From NCBI GenBank assembly GCA_034387635.1, contig JAOANU010000003.1, positions 1,116,001 through 1,180,000 on the forward strand: a DNA stretch of 64,000 bases, in the 5' to 3' direction. The stretch is from Rhodosporidiobolus odoratus (lineage: Eukaryota > Basidiomycota > Microbotryomycetes > Sporidiobolales > Sporidiobolaceae). The notes beneath the pieces are model-generated. The model was given only the letters and a program-made list of their open reading frames with translations, had not been told where the DNA came from and made no database searches. Of this stretch, positions 10,180 to 22,116 are shown piece by piece. The translations under genes were made by a program, and so were the position numbers. Each line of letters opens with the position of its first letter. Within the stretch, counting starts at the first letter, position 1.

Positions 10180-13100
10180 ATGGCGCCTCTCGCCTTGGCC
10201 GCCATCCTCGCCATTCTAGGCTGTGCTCTCGCCCTACCGTCCGCCGTCCCGCACCTGCAGACGAAACGAGCGACCAAGGAGAAAGCAGTCTTTGCGCATG
10301 TCATGTAAGCCTTGTATTTGCAGTCCCTATCGATACAGAGCCAGGTTGATCTTGCTTGTTGGCAGGTTCGGTGAGGTGCCGAATTACAAGGTGGAGGATC
10401 ATGCTGCCGACATGCGACTGGCAGCAGAGATTGGGCTGGACGCGTTGTACGTGACTTTCCTGCCGTATCGCACTGCCCCGCTCGCGTTCTCCGTGCACCT
10501 TTCTTCCCTCTGTTACTTACTCTCCTGTCTATACTTCCGCGGCTTCCTGACTTGTGCTGTTCTCCCGCAGCGCGATCAATACTGGACACGATCCGTATGA
10601 CCAGGAGAAAGTCGCCAACTTCTTCAAGGCGCTGGAACAAACCGGCTTCAAAGCCTTCTTCTCCTTCGACCTTGTGAGCTGGCTGTTCGATTTGTTGAGC
10701 CAATACAGGTCACTCGCTGATTCGCTGAGCCGCTCATACAGCTCCACTACAACGTTAAGAACTCGTCAGAATGGATCAAGTGGGATTATATGGACACTTG
10801 GGGGCGACACGAGAACTACTACCAGATTGATGGTAAACCTGTGGTCAGCACGTTTGGAGGAAATCAAGATGGTACGCTCACATGTTGCTCATGTACTGCT
10901 CTCTCGCTCACTGTCGGCTTTTTTTCACGGCAGGCCAGTACATCAATGGGTAAGTTCCTTCTTCTTCGACTTTGTATTCGACTAGGCTGCTCCTGCCAGT
11001 CTGGCTATTGCCCATAGGAGCTGATACTTGCTCATGTCACAGTGAATCATCTTTCGAAGCAGCCAACGCTGTCTGGAACCTGCTCATCGACGACATGAAG
11101 AACATGACCAATCCGCTCGACGTTTACTTTGCGCCATTCTGGTTGAAGCCCTTATGGAAAACAGACGTGGGGGATCTTAAGCTGAACGCTGTCGGGAATT
11201 GGTTTGGAAACGGTGAGATCGGTGGTGCAGGGGATGTGACAGCCGACGCCGACACACAAGTGAGGCGTATTTCCGCCTTTCCCCCTGTGTGCATGTTGCC
11301 TGGACGCTGATCGTACCTGACATACAGTGGAAAGAAGCGGCGAACAATCGTAGCATCGATTATTGGGCCCCGATCAGTGCGGCATTTCCTCTCTGATCTC
11401 CTTTCCTGCGAATTAACACACAAAATTACGCCGCTATCTTGGCTATCTTGCTGCTGCAGGCGCACACTTTTCCGTACATCAGGTGGCGGATCGTAACTAC
11501 GTTTACAGTGCGCAGAGCCGTCGATCCTCCTCGAACGGGCTCCATCAATCCTTACTCTTGTGTGTATGTCTGCAGAGGGTGGCGACTTCCTGCTTCCGAA
11601 GCACTACGAAGACCTGATCAATCTCGGCGACATGGCGCCCGACTACATCGAGGTACGCTAATCTACTCCTGTGTCTGGTTTCAGACGAGCTGCGACTAAC
11701 TTTGTGTACCTCTTCCAGTTCATTACCTGGTCGGAGTAAGCCTAAGCGGCTCCTGGACTTCTTCAAGCTTCTCTGTCTGACTTGCTTCCTCTTCCGGCTT
11801 TCTTGGTGTTTCTGATCGTGCTCAGCTGGGGCGAGTCGACCTAGTGAGTGTGCTCAATACGCTCCCCTGGAAAGCCATTCTCACCAGATCCACCCGCAGC
11901 ATGGGCCCCCTCCATGATCGGGCCACGCCGCCGAAGGAAACTGTCGACACCGCAGTCTACGTCGACGGACATGATCATACCGCTTACGCTCTTCTGTCGG
12001 CCTACTACAATTACTGGTGCGTGTCCTCCTCCCTCTGTTGCTACCGCTCTACCGTGTGGACCCGCCACCGTCCCTAGCGCAGGAGCGGACATCTGTGTAC
12101 TGACGCGAGTCGTTGTCGTCAGGTATAAGAAAGGCTCGCCGCCGACGATCAAGAGCGAAGCCCTCTTCTTTTGGCATCGGCGAGTTCTGTGCATCTATAC
12201 ACAAGGGAGTCCTTTGCTGACGTGTCTGGACACTATCAATCTCGAACAGCGGTCACCCCTTGTCTGCGAAGCCGAAGGACGACCCTCTGCCGCAACCTGG
12301 TAAGGCCTACTTTCCTTCGGCCTTGCGACACAAGTCTACCCTAGAATAGCTCGTGTTGATGTGTCTCTCTGTCAACTGTAGGTGGCGCATCCGTCCTTAC
12401 CGACACGATCTATACCGTCGTGCTTGTGCCGCCCGGCTCCAAAGCTACAACGGTGGTCATTACGACCGGCGGGAAGGCGGGCGATGGACAGGCTCTCAAG
12501 GAGGGCGTGAACCAAGTCATGGTGGACTTTGTTGTTGGAGATGTCCACGTCGTGCGTTTGGGTTTCTTTCTTTGGCCTTGTCAGGCTTCTCGCCTAGTTG
12601 AGAAGGTGGACTTATCTCGGACTCGTATTCCCTTCCTGCAGTCTGTTCAGGACGACAGCGGGAAGGAACTCATTGGCAGTGCAGGGCAGACTGTCATCGA
12701 CGATCCAGAATACTACGACTATGTGCGTCCTTCCTCTACTTCTCCAATAAGCCACTGCCGCCTTGTCATCCATCCTAGACTGCGTTACCTCCTACATGGT
12801 CAGCGATGCTGATTGTCGCGCGATGTAATGCAGAACTACTACGCCTTTGTGGCACCAGCCAACCTTTCCGTGGCCGACTACATCGACACAGACTTTTCAA
12901 CGAGCGGTTCTCCCTCATCAACCAACTCATCTTCCTCCTCGACTGGCAAGGCCTCCGCGTTTAACGGCAAAGCCACGGGAACCACCTCCTCGACGTCGGG
13001 ATCTCCTACCGCAACCAGCGATGGTAGCTCGTCTTCCGACTGGGCCTGGTGGGTCTTGCCTTTCGCTCTCGTCGGTCTCGGAGGCATCGGATACTACTGG

Positions 13101-13340
13101 TGGAGAAATCGCTCGCTTACGTCGGATTCGGATTCCGAAGGCTCGCAGTCCGACTCGTCCCGGTCCTCGTCTTCCTCCCCTTCGTCCTCTAGTAGTGACG
13201 GGGGGGACAGCAGCACCAGCGACGACTCTTCCTCAGATTCTTCTAGTGGACGGTCGCGTAGCCGGATGCGGAGTCTTCCACGCCCACCTCGTCCGCCGGA
13301 TCGATATTATAGCGATGATGAGAAATCTTCCTACTTGTAG
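10180..13340 (+). CDS. GH71 alpha-1,3-glucanase-like protein, type I membrane form (copy 2)
   Basis: Paralogue of the preceding gene. Signal peptide MAPLALAAILAILGCALAL, then EKAVFAHVMFGEVPNYKVED and DAFAINTGHDPYD after splicing. Catalytic-domain blocks: FKAFFSFDL, KWDYMDTWGRHENYYQIDGK, VDVYF-type region near 11120 (DVYFAPFWLKPLW) and ITWSDWGEST. The last is the counterpart of SWNDFGEAHY and needs an intron inside its Asp codon, with the next exon restoring YMGPLHD. The C-terminal part repeats copy 1: LVPPGSKATTVVITTGGKA, a Ser/Thr linker, a membrane helix (WWVLPFALVGLGGIGYYWW) and a tail dense in Ser/Asp (casein-kinase-2-like) ending YYSDDEKSSYL. About twelve introns, some models uncertain. 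Convergent with the SAPS gene 134 nt away. Confidence 0.87.
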
Positions 13341-13474
13341 CCCTGTAAAATATGCATCTAGACCGGAAATCAGCATAGACCTTTCACGAGGCTCGAGAGA
13401 GTATAAGATGTTGCATGCGAGGGAGGTAGACAAAAGAACGAAGCGCCTATACAAGAACTGCCTTCAACAAGATC

Positions 13475-16400
13475 CTACGTGTCTGTCTTCCCCACCGTTC
13501 CCGTAGTTGCCTGGGGCACCCCCTCAAAGGACGGTCTTCGAGATGACTCGAGGCTGTTACGTCGATGTGCGAGGATGATATCGTCGGCGGGGACTCGTAC
13601 CGTCTTCCCCTCGATTTCTGCCTCAACGAAGCCATCTTCGGCGAGATGAGCGCCCTCATGCACAGCTGGCCCGAGCGGGGCGGAAGGAGACGTCGCGGCG
13701 TCCGCGGTTCCTGCACCGACGCCTGCAATTGAGCTAGCCAGGGCGAGATCGATAGGCGGGAGCGGTAGTGGAGGACCTTCCGCCGGACTGCTCGGGTCGG
13801 ACTCGCCGATGGAGAGACGCCCAAAACGAGAAGAGCCGTCATCTGTGGCCTCTGTAGTCGCGCCGCCAAAGGAAGGTTGGTCGTGCTTGAAGGCGCCAAA
13901 GTCGAAGTCTTCGAAAGTCTCCATCGTGGGCAAGGTGATGGATGTTGGACCTTCGTCTCCGCCTTCGAAGTCGCCGAAGTCGTCTTCGCCTTCGCCAGTC
14001 GTCGATCCGGGAGGGAAGGGAGAATCAAAGGAGGAAGGAAAGGACGTTGCGAAGCCGCCATTCGAAACTGAAGAGGATGAAGCAACGGTAGGGGTGAAGC
14101 TGTCGGAAGCGAAAGCGTCGTTGGCTGATCCCGAGGCCGCGGGCCAGTCGTCATCCTGAGCAAAGGGAGAATAGCATAAGCCTCCTTCGGCATCTGTAAA
14201 CAGGCAAGAGGCAGACTTACGAAGTCGCCATTAGTCCCGTTGCTACCGAAAGCTGAGGCATCAACTGCTTCGAACCGGTCGTCAAAGCCGAAAGGAGGTT
14301 GCGGACGGTCGGAAGAGCCAAGGTCAAAGTCAGAATCGCCGGTATTCACACGATTTCCTCCCAGCCAAGTCTCATCTTCTTCGTCTTCGTCCGAGCTGCC
14401 GACATTTCGGTCGTTTGACAAGGCGTCGGCCAGGTACCTCGAGAACTGCGGTGAAGGTGGTCGTGAGTCGACTGCACGAGCAGAACCCAGCGAAGGAGGA
14501 CGAACAGGATCTGAGGTACCACCCATACTGAGCCCGCCTTCCTTCCCATGCCCGCCGAAAGGTCCCTCGTCGACAGCGGCACCGCCACCTGCCATACCTG
14601 CTGCCTCGGTCGCTCGCATCGATCTCGCGCTGTTGACGGGGAACTCATCGTCATCGTCGCTGAGCGAGCTGGAGGAAGGCGCTTGGTTGAAGGTGAGACC
14701 GAGGGCTGCGGCAGCGCCGTCCAGAGGGGTAAGGTCGCGTTCCCGAGTGTCGCGTAGCGTAGTCTTAACGAAGTTGTCCCATTCGGGTTGCGGGATGGAG
14801 GGCTCGACGACTGCTCGCAGGCCCGGATATCGGTCGAAGAGTTTGACCGTCTCTTCAGCGATGAGACTAAGGTGACCCATGTAGCCGAGTCGCATGTTCA
14901 CTCGTGCAGCGCTGCGTTGTGGCTAGCAAAGTCAGCAACTTCGCCTTGCTGCGGGGCTGGGAAAGAAGCGCACGCAGCATCATCGTTACGCTTCTGACCG
15001 TCGAGGAGACGCTCGCATAACCGAGCATCGTTGAAAACTGAGACTGCTAGCTGATAATCGAGTGGTCGGTCGAGGCGGCCGTGGAAAACTTGCTGAAGAA
15101 GGTCAAAGACAACATTGTGCAGGAAGTTGTTCCAAGGGTGGCCGAAGAAGAGTTCCTGCGGGAGAACAATGCAAAGTAGATAGGTCAGCGCATATGTAGA
15201 GACCATACGAGCAACGGACTCACGAGCATGGTGGCGATAACATTGTGCTCGATGAACTTAGTCTTGAGCAGCGGACCTGGCGCAAGCGGGACAGGCGGGA
15301 GTTGTCGAGAAGCGACAGAGTAGATTGACGGGGTCGCAGGTAGGTCGCGCTCGAAGGAGAAGGTTGTTCCAATTGAGGCGTGACTGAATCGTTTCTGCTC
15401 TTCAGTCGTGGCTGACTCGGTCGGCTGACCGTTGACGTCGCCGACCGAAGAGGCTTGAGGCTCCTTCTCTGTAACATCCGCGTTCGCCTCCTTGTCCTCG
15501 CCGTCCGCCTTCTCCGGTTCTCCTTCAGTTGCCGATGGCGGCTGAGCTGCAGCCTCGTCCGCTTCACTTCGAGGATTATCGGAGACGTCGCCGCCGACCG
15601 CTTCCAAGGTGGGAGTGGCCACATCAGACGAAGTTGACTCTGCAACGCCATTGGGACTGGCAGAGAAAGCAGACTTCCCAGCGTGAAGATCTGGGCTGGT
15701 CGGTGTTCGAGGAACATCGAGCTCCTCGGCAGGTAGAGTCGGTCCAGCGAGAGCTTGAGCGAGGTCTTCCGCTGCTTGCCAACCGTGAGTGAGATGTCCA
15801 GACGGGGTATAGAGCTGAGAGGATCGATCGGGGCGGTTGACGAGGGACATGTTGGAGCAGTGAAGCAGTTCGGCGTAGAATTCGCATATGCGGAAGCGTT
15901 CGAGGGTGAGTGGAGAGCGTATGCCGGAGACGGTGGGGACGGGCGTGATCTATAGGCATAGTTAATTAGCCGGCAATATGCCGTCAGAGAAACAGGAAAC
16001 TGCATTACCGAACTTCGAGGCGCCTTGACCAGCTTCTGCAGACCGCTGATGTGTTCAGCAACGACTGTGAGCATTCCGCCGAGATCCACCACTGACGGAC
16101 CGCGGTCATCCTCATCGCCGGCCTCCGAACCCTCCCTCCCCGAAAGCGGTAGCACTTCCGCCCCCTCCGCCTCGAGCATCTCCCGCTCAGCCTGCGCCGC
16201 CTCTCTTCGTCGCGCCCACGCGAGCATCTGCTGTTCGACGAAGTCTGAGTTGTTCTTGCGGATGAGCTCGACGAGGACGGCGATAGAAGCTACGAGGGAG
16301 GAGGTTCGAAGGTCGCGCTTCTGTGCTGCCTCGTCGACTTCCGATGTGGTATCGACTGGTGCTGGCTGACCGCCTCCCGTCGGTGTGGCGGCATCGTCCT

Positions 16401-17921
16401 TGGTGATCGGCGTTATTGGCGAAGCGGGCTGAGGGGTCGACTGTCCACCATCCTCACCAGATTGCGCTGCGTGGTCCATCGCCTCGCTGGATTCCGCTTC
16501 GGGCTCTTCGATCGCTTCCCGGTCTTCGTCGAGCCCAGCTAGCATCCAGTCGAGCAGCGTGCGCACACTCCGCTCGTCCGCGATCTGCCTCGCGAGCGTC
16601 GTATCTCGCCATTCGAAGATAGGGTCTTCTCCCGCAGCGTTCGCTCCGGCCCCGCCGAGGCCGGGCCCGCCAAACCCTCCATTCGCGCCCCCAGGCATTC
16701 CACCTTGCAGTCGGGGGACTGCCAGGCAGATCTCGATGATCCCTCGCAGCAGCTCTTCGGCAGCGGCGTGGCCAGGCTTGCCGAGTGCAGAGAAAGGGTC
16801 GAGCATGCGGATGGTTTGGGTGACAGTCGAAGGAATGAGTGGCGAAGGAGCTCTTGACACGCGGAGGAGAAGGAGGAGGAGATCGTTGATGGGAGAGCAG
16901 AAGGGCAGGAGAGCTAGCAGTCGAGGCGGAAGATGCGGGATTTTTAGGATATGCGAGAGAACCTGTGAACCTTCGTCATCAGTAACCGGCGAAACGTCTG
17001 TCAAGCCGCGACTCACTTCGGGTCCCATTGGTCCGTCCAGCAAGAAGCTGTTGACTTTCGCCCAATACCCCACATGCTGCGCTCGCGACGCAAGTTGAAG
17101 CTCCGTGCTGCCCAGTATGCTCTCCCTGAATAGTAAAGTAGAATGAGCTAAGGTCCGTCGGAGAAAAGCGGGAAACACTGCGCACCAAAACGGTAGGAGG
17201 AAAGATTCGGGAGAAGGGGAAGCATGAGGCTGGGAGGAAGCGGTTTCGGGGCGGAAGAGGGTCTCAGAGAGATTGGGGGAATTTGCGACCAGAATTTCGG
17301 TACAAAGGCGAGAGTAGCTGCGGAAAGACAGGCATGAGTTGGATGAGAATGGCGGACGGAGACGAACCAAGAGGGAGGATCTATTTACTTTGACCACTTC
17401 TTCTCTTGCTCCGTCTCGTTATCCGGGTCTCCCTCTGTAAACTTGCCGCTGGCATCGACGTCCCTCCGGCGCGGTACGCCTCCCATTCCTTTCCGTTCCT
17501 GCTCAGCGGCCTGCAGTACCTCGTCCGGTACTTTCCCTCGTTCGAGCCCATCCGGCAGGACGCCAGACCCCAACGAGTCCTTGACTTCACCGCTGTCGCC
17601 GGCTTCAGCGGCTGACTCGTCGATAAACCCTCGGCCCAAGCCCCACACTACCCAACCTCCCAGCCGGAGAACGACCTCTTTGCGAGCGAGAAAGTCGGTC
17701 AACCGCTGATTTGAGCCGGTCTTGATCTCGGAGAGAAGGTCGGGTTCGTCGAGGAGGGCATCGAGGGCTTGTTGATGTGCTGATAACTGAGATTGCGGGA
17801 GGAGGGAAGGCGGGATAGACGAGTCGGAAGGGGTGTCGAGTGCAGTAAGAGGAGAGAGAATGCCATTGATTCCTTCTGTTGGTGGAGGTGCGAACGTCTT
17901 CGGTAGCTTCCAAAAGCTCAT
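13475..17921 (-). CDS. SAPS-domain protein, Sit4/PP6 phosphatase regulatory subunit
   Basis: Regulatory partner of Sit4/PP6-type Ser/Thr phosphatases (yeast Sap155/185/190, animal PP6R). The N-terminus has the family hallmarks: MSFWKLPKTFA, LLDEPDLLSEIKTGSNQRL, FLARKEVVLRLGGWVVWGL. Then come ANSPNLSETLF-type helical repeats, FLRRTLAHSTLLFRESILGS, LSHILKIPHLPPRLLALLPF, IRKNNSDFVEQQMLAWARR, RFRICEFYAEL-like sequence in another exon and, near 15060-15180, FFGHPWNNFLHNVVFDLLQQ, a strongly conserved SAPS block. The C-terminal third is Ser/Asp/Phe-rich and disordered (TFEDFDFGAFKHD) and ends GTVGKTDT. About eight introns; the final exon frame was chosen because it continues the acidic Phe-Gly-Asp-Phe pattern. 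One of the largest genes here, around 1,250 residues. Confidence 0.88.
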
Positions 17922-18439
17922 CCTGCTGCCGTGTTTATCAACTGAGAGCCCTCGTCGTGGAAGAGGGGAACGTCCGAGAGGAGACGACGATGAACCGGGC
18001 GAACGCTAGAGGCGGAGTAAACAGTCTTGAAGCTGGGCCTTGCTGTTGCTGTACCCTACCGTGGCGTGTAGCAATATCGAGAGTTTTCAGTCGTAAACCG
18101 CAAACTGGCCCTTGGCGCGATTCCTCGCAGAGGGACAGCTTGTGGTCAAACTCTTCACATTGTTGTACTAAGGTATGCGAGGAAAGGCACTAAAGTAACT
18201 AAAGGTTGCTATGCTAAAAGAGGACACGAACACACAGCTCCGATCAAGCAGAAAGAAAGTGAAAACAGCGGCCCTCCTCAGACCTCCTCCTGTACATCTC
18301 CCTTCATTGCCGCTGGCCCGCGCTCCTCACCATTGACCCTCTGACCCTCTTCAATTTCCTGGTCTCAAGCGTCGACCACCCGCCTCCCTTCCTCTGCCGC
18401 CTCTTCTCCCCGTTCGGACCAATTTCTTGCTCATCCCCT
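17922..18439. other. Intergenic region upstream of the SAPS gene
   Basis: Promoter of the minus-strand SAPS gene plus the 3' end of the next minus-strand gene. It holds no coding frame that I trust. Confidence 0.5.
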
Positions 18440-20570
18440 CTACTTGCCACGCGTCGAACGAATGATGGTCACGCTCCCAGCCTCAGCGCCATCCTCATCG
18501 TCCGACGAGTAGTACTTACCCGGCATCGGCCCGCCATACACCGACTGACTCCTCGATTCAGCAGCTTTCTTCTGCGCTCGGAGCTGAGACGCCGCACCAG
18601 GCGTGGTGGACGGAGTCGAGCTTGAGCGGGTCATGGTGCTGGAGGACGAAGATGACGAGATAGCGGTAGGAGATTGTATGGAGACCGGGGGCGGATCAAT
18701 CGGACTGTGGTGGTCAACCTCGACATCTTCGGGAACGGCCTGTTCCATGGGTGCTGGGACAGAACGCGAGGACCCTTCGTCGCCGTAAAGGTCTATGACA
18801 TCTTGAGGCATGTCTTCCGGGACGAGACCTTCGGGAAGAGAGGCGTAGCGGTCGACGTCTTGCGAGTGAGACGGTTCTTGCTCGGCGTGGGCGCGAGAGG
18901 GGAAAGCGAAGCTGTTTCGTCGTGATGTAGGAGGAGACTCGGAGGTGGAAACGTCCGGTATAGAGCGAGTCGAAGCTTGGCGAACGGATTGAGGAGATGC
19001 AGGTGGGGATGGCAGGGAAGGAGGAAGGCTCGACGAGGCGCAAGAGTGGTCGGCAAGCCTACATAGAGAGCGTCAGTACGCGACTAGACCCTACGCTTGA
19101 CCTCGGGAAAAGGAAAAACGCACTCCATCAGATCCAGCTCGGCGCTGCAATCGCTGCACTTGACCTTCGGCGTCGAGTCGGCACCTTCATCCTCAGCCAT
19201 CGCCGTAGCACTGGTTACATCTTCCGGAGAGTCGTGGGAAGCATCGGAGACCGACACGGCCATTGCATCCCTCGCACCACTGAGGCCGCCGTTCGAACCC
19301 GGGCCTGCCGATTCAGCTCCTTGCGCAGGCGCGGTAGGATCCGCTTCATCCTCCTCATAAAGAGCAAGCTCAGCATCCGTACGAGCGGAGCGCTGCTCTT
19401 CAGACGCCGGCTCATCGCCAGGAGACGCCGAACGAGAAGGTTCGTCTTCAGCAGCCATCACGAGGCCTGCGGGCTCAGCCGTCGGAGTGGCCGCTCCCGG
19501 GATCTCCGAAAGGTTGGCTACGTCCTCTGAGGGTGCCTCTACGATCATCGACGACAGAGAGGCGATACTGCCAGCTCGAGAAGGGGCACGGAGGGAATCG
19601 AGAAGACCTTTCGACGCTGAGGTAGGAATGGATGGCGCGATACCATCGGCGGACGATACGGAGGCAGAAGAGGGAGGAGGGTAAGCGATTGCAGCGACGA
19701 CGGGCGAAGAGAGCGGGGAATGTGCCTCTCCGGCGAGATTGGCAGCGGAAATGTCGATGTCGGCGGGATTAGGTGCAGCGCCTTCGTCCGTCAGGCTGCC
19801 AGTCTCGACACGCATTGACGACACGGACATGGCGCCAGGTGTACTGGGCGCAGGAGGAAGCGAAAGGGAGGGTACTTCTTCCCCGGGCTTTTCCACAACG
19901 GACGATGAGGAAGCTGTCGGGGAAGGAACGGGTGTCGGTTCTCCTCCGGGTGTGGTTGGTCGTTCTTCTTCGGCGCCTGCTGAGCTCTCCCTGCTCGCCA
20001 CTCGACTTCCTGATCTGGATTCGCCGCTGCTGCCTGCTTCGCTCCTCATCGACGGGCTTCCTCCGGTGCTGACGCTCCTTTGGGGGACGGCATGGAGCGG
20101 GATAGGCGCACGTCCACCTCCTAAGCTCGCGATCCTGCCCTTCTCCGCGCCACGGTCCTTGCTGCCAGTCGCTCTAGCACGGGCGGGAGCGAGGCCAAAC
20201 GATCCTCCTTCGGGGAGCAGCGGTGCTGTTTCGGCGTTGGCTTGGAAGCGAGAGATCTTATCGGACACCTTTGTGACGGCGCCTGTGCGTACGCTGCTGC
20301 TCGCATTACTGGGAGATGGTGGAGACGGGTCGCTGGTGGGGGTGACTCCTGCTTCGCCTTGCAGCTTGAGGCGAGCGAGGCGTTCCTTCAGGCTGACGTG
20401 TGATGCGACTTTCTCAGGTGCAGGCCTGCGCTGCGAGTCTCAGCGTCATCCGTTGCCGCAGAACCGAGGAGAAGCTTACATGAAGGCGATGATGAAGTCG
20501 AAGAGGGAGAAGGGGCGGAGTTCGTCGGGTAGCGGGTGTGGAGGGGGCTGTACAGATGTGTACGAACTGC
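18440..20570 (-). CDS. Unrecognised low-complexity protein with a C-x2-C...H-x-C motif
   Basis: Not recognised. The first traceable exon encodes a hydrophobic stretch then PLPDELRPFSLFDFIIAFM. A GTAAGC donor at 20479 and an acceptor giving PAPEKVASHVSLKERLARLK continue the frame. KISRFQANAETAPLLPEGG follows, then about 350 residues of Ser/Pro/Ala/Glu-rich sequence. Near 19120 lies KVKCSDCSAELDLME, spliced to LADHSCASS by an intron with a GTGCGT donor. The resulting C-x2-C-x9-H-x-C-like cluster may bind zinc. The C-terminus is acidic (DVIDLYGDEG) and ends with YYSSDDEDGAEAGS and IIRSTRGK. The true start is not settled: candidates upstream to about 20700 do not splice cleanly in frame. A scaffold or regulatory role is only a guess. 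Confidence 0.6.
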
Positions 20571-20910
20571 TAGCAATCTCACTGAGGAAGAGCGGAAGAA
20601 CGATAGCGTGGGAGAACGCCGCTGAGGAGGTGAAGGGAAGAACGACGACGACCGTTGGAATCTTTCATCTCGGAAGAAGCAACCCAAGAGCCTCGGGCAA
20701 AACAGCTGCAAGACGCGATCGAGTGACCGTTGCAATGCAAAGAGCGCTACTGATCAGGGAATAACGAGGAAGACCAGGGTATACATCCGAAAGTTTTTAT
20801 GCTGCAACCCTGAGAAAAGGCGAGAAAAGGACGAAGGGACAACGATCTTGGCGGCGTGCAAAGAGGAAGGAGCCGGGCCAGGAAGGGGCGACTCTCGGCA
20901 GCCCGGTCGT

Positions 20911-21634
20911 TCAGGCGATGAGAGCGCCGGCAGCGGCGACGACGAGCGAGGCGCAACCAAGGCGAAGAAGGGTAGCGCCCGAGTCCTGCGAGTCCTGCGA
21001 GCCAGTAGGCGCTGCGGTGCCGGTAGCGGAGCGCGTGCCCTGGCTGTTGGAGGCGGACGAGGCGGAGGCGGAGGTCGACGACCCAGCCGGACCCTGGAGA
21101 ATGGAAGACACGGTCGAGTTGACGCCGTCAATGTTAAGACGGGTGCCGCACTCCTGAGCGATGGAGATGGCGAGCTCCTGGGCCATCTGCGCAGACTTGG
21201 AGGTCGAAGGATTCGAGGAGGCGGAGAGGATGCAAGACGCGCAGGTTTCGAGTTTGCGGGCGCTGTCGTCGGTGCAGAAACAAGACAACGCTGCCTGGTC
21301 CGACTCTGACTCCGGTCGCGACGCGACGTATGTAACGCAGGCCTGTGAAGCGGGCAACCGTCAGCCATAGTCGAAGGGGTGAGGGCATATCTACGCAGGA
21401 GGAAGAAGAAGAATAAAATGCACGGCTGCGTCGTTCTCGTACGGGTCACAGATGCTAGTGCAGCTCGAGGGGAAGTCCGTGTCGGTGTCTTCCGAGCCGA
21501 ACATCCAGATTTGTGCTGAGGCAATGGCGGCGAAACCTGCTCAGGTCCATAGTACTGGATCAGTGGGATCCTGCGACTCTGCGAGACAGAGAGATGGACG
21601 CACCGAGCGAGACGAAGAGAGCGCGGGCGAGCAT
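20911..21634 (-). CDS. Small secreted Cys-containing protein, probably GPI-anchored (copy 1)
   Basis: Three exons. Splicing gives a signal peptide (MLARALFVSLGFAAIASAQ), then FPSSCTSICDPYENDAA and, after the second intron, ACVTYVASR...ALSCFCTDDSARKLETCASC. This is a compact six- to eight-Cys head, followed by helix-like SKSAQMAQELAISIAQECG, a Ser/Ala linker and a hydrophobic C-terminus (LGCASLVVAAAGALIA). A short hydrophobic end after a Ser-rich stretch suggests a GPI signal, which is an inference. The neighbour at 22117-22896 has the same exon plan and Cys spacing, so the two are tandem duplicates. No known enzyme domain. A wall or surface protein is the likely role; it is not a clear CFEM domain. 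Confidence 0.72.
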
Positions 21635-22116
21635 AGTAGAGTACGGGGGACGTCGGCGAGGGAGGAAGGAAACCTAAAGTAAAGCAAGAAAGAGCTCGGA
21701 GGAACGAGAGACGAGCGAAAGAAGAAGGAACCCAAGGTCCAAGGAGAATCCGAATTTCAAGTCCGAGGAAACCGTCGGAAGCTCGTGTCCGCGTGACCGG
21801 TAAAGCTCTCGAAAGTATTTCCGGTGGGGATGACTGAGGAGGAGAAGGGAACAAGAGTGAAGGGGGAAACGCGGGCAAAAGGCTGTGAAGTGACAGCCCG
21901 GGGGTACGCAGAGTACATCCACCGGTCATCGTTGTCCTGAAGAGCCCTCAGTGGGCTGTGTGGTGATATAGAATCAATGCGGTGCCAGATATCGCAGGGG
22001 TGGGGGAATGAGCAAAGACGAGGGGTATCACTGGAACTGCACGCACATCATGCGACGGAGGAAGAAAGAAAAGGAAGGGAGACAAGGCGACGAGCTGCTT
22101 TGGGTATGTCGCTTGT
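21635..22116. other. Spacer between the two small secreted protein genes
   Basis: Holds the 3' end of the upstream copy and the promoter of the downstream copy. Both genes run on the minus strand. Other open frames here are compositional and lack family features. Confidence 0.5.

Noticed and set aside
15220..17397. A single 725-codon minus-strand frame in the SAPS gene
   Set aside because: It reads through introns and changes out of the SAPS frame in places. The spliced model explains the conserved blocks better.
19739..20764. 341-codon plus-strand open frame opposite the Cys/His orphan
   Set aside because: Antisense to a Ser/Ala/Pro-rich coding exon; such exons leave open mirror frames in GC-rich DNA.
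20754..21929. 391-codon minus-strand open frame over the first small secreted protein gene
   Set aside because: It runs in another frame on the same strand as a gene with signal peptide, Cys pattern and paralogue. Its Arg/Pro/Ser-rich product has no support.
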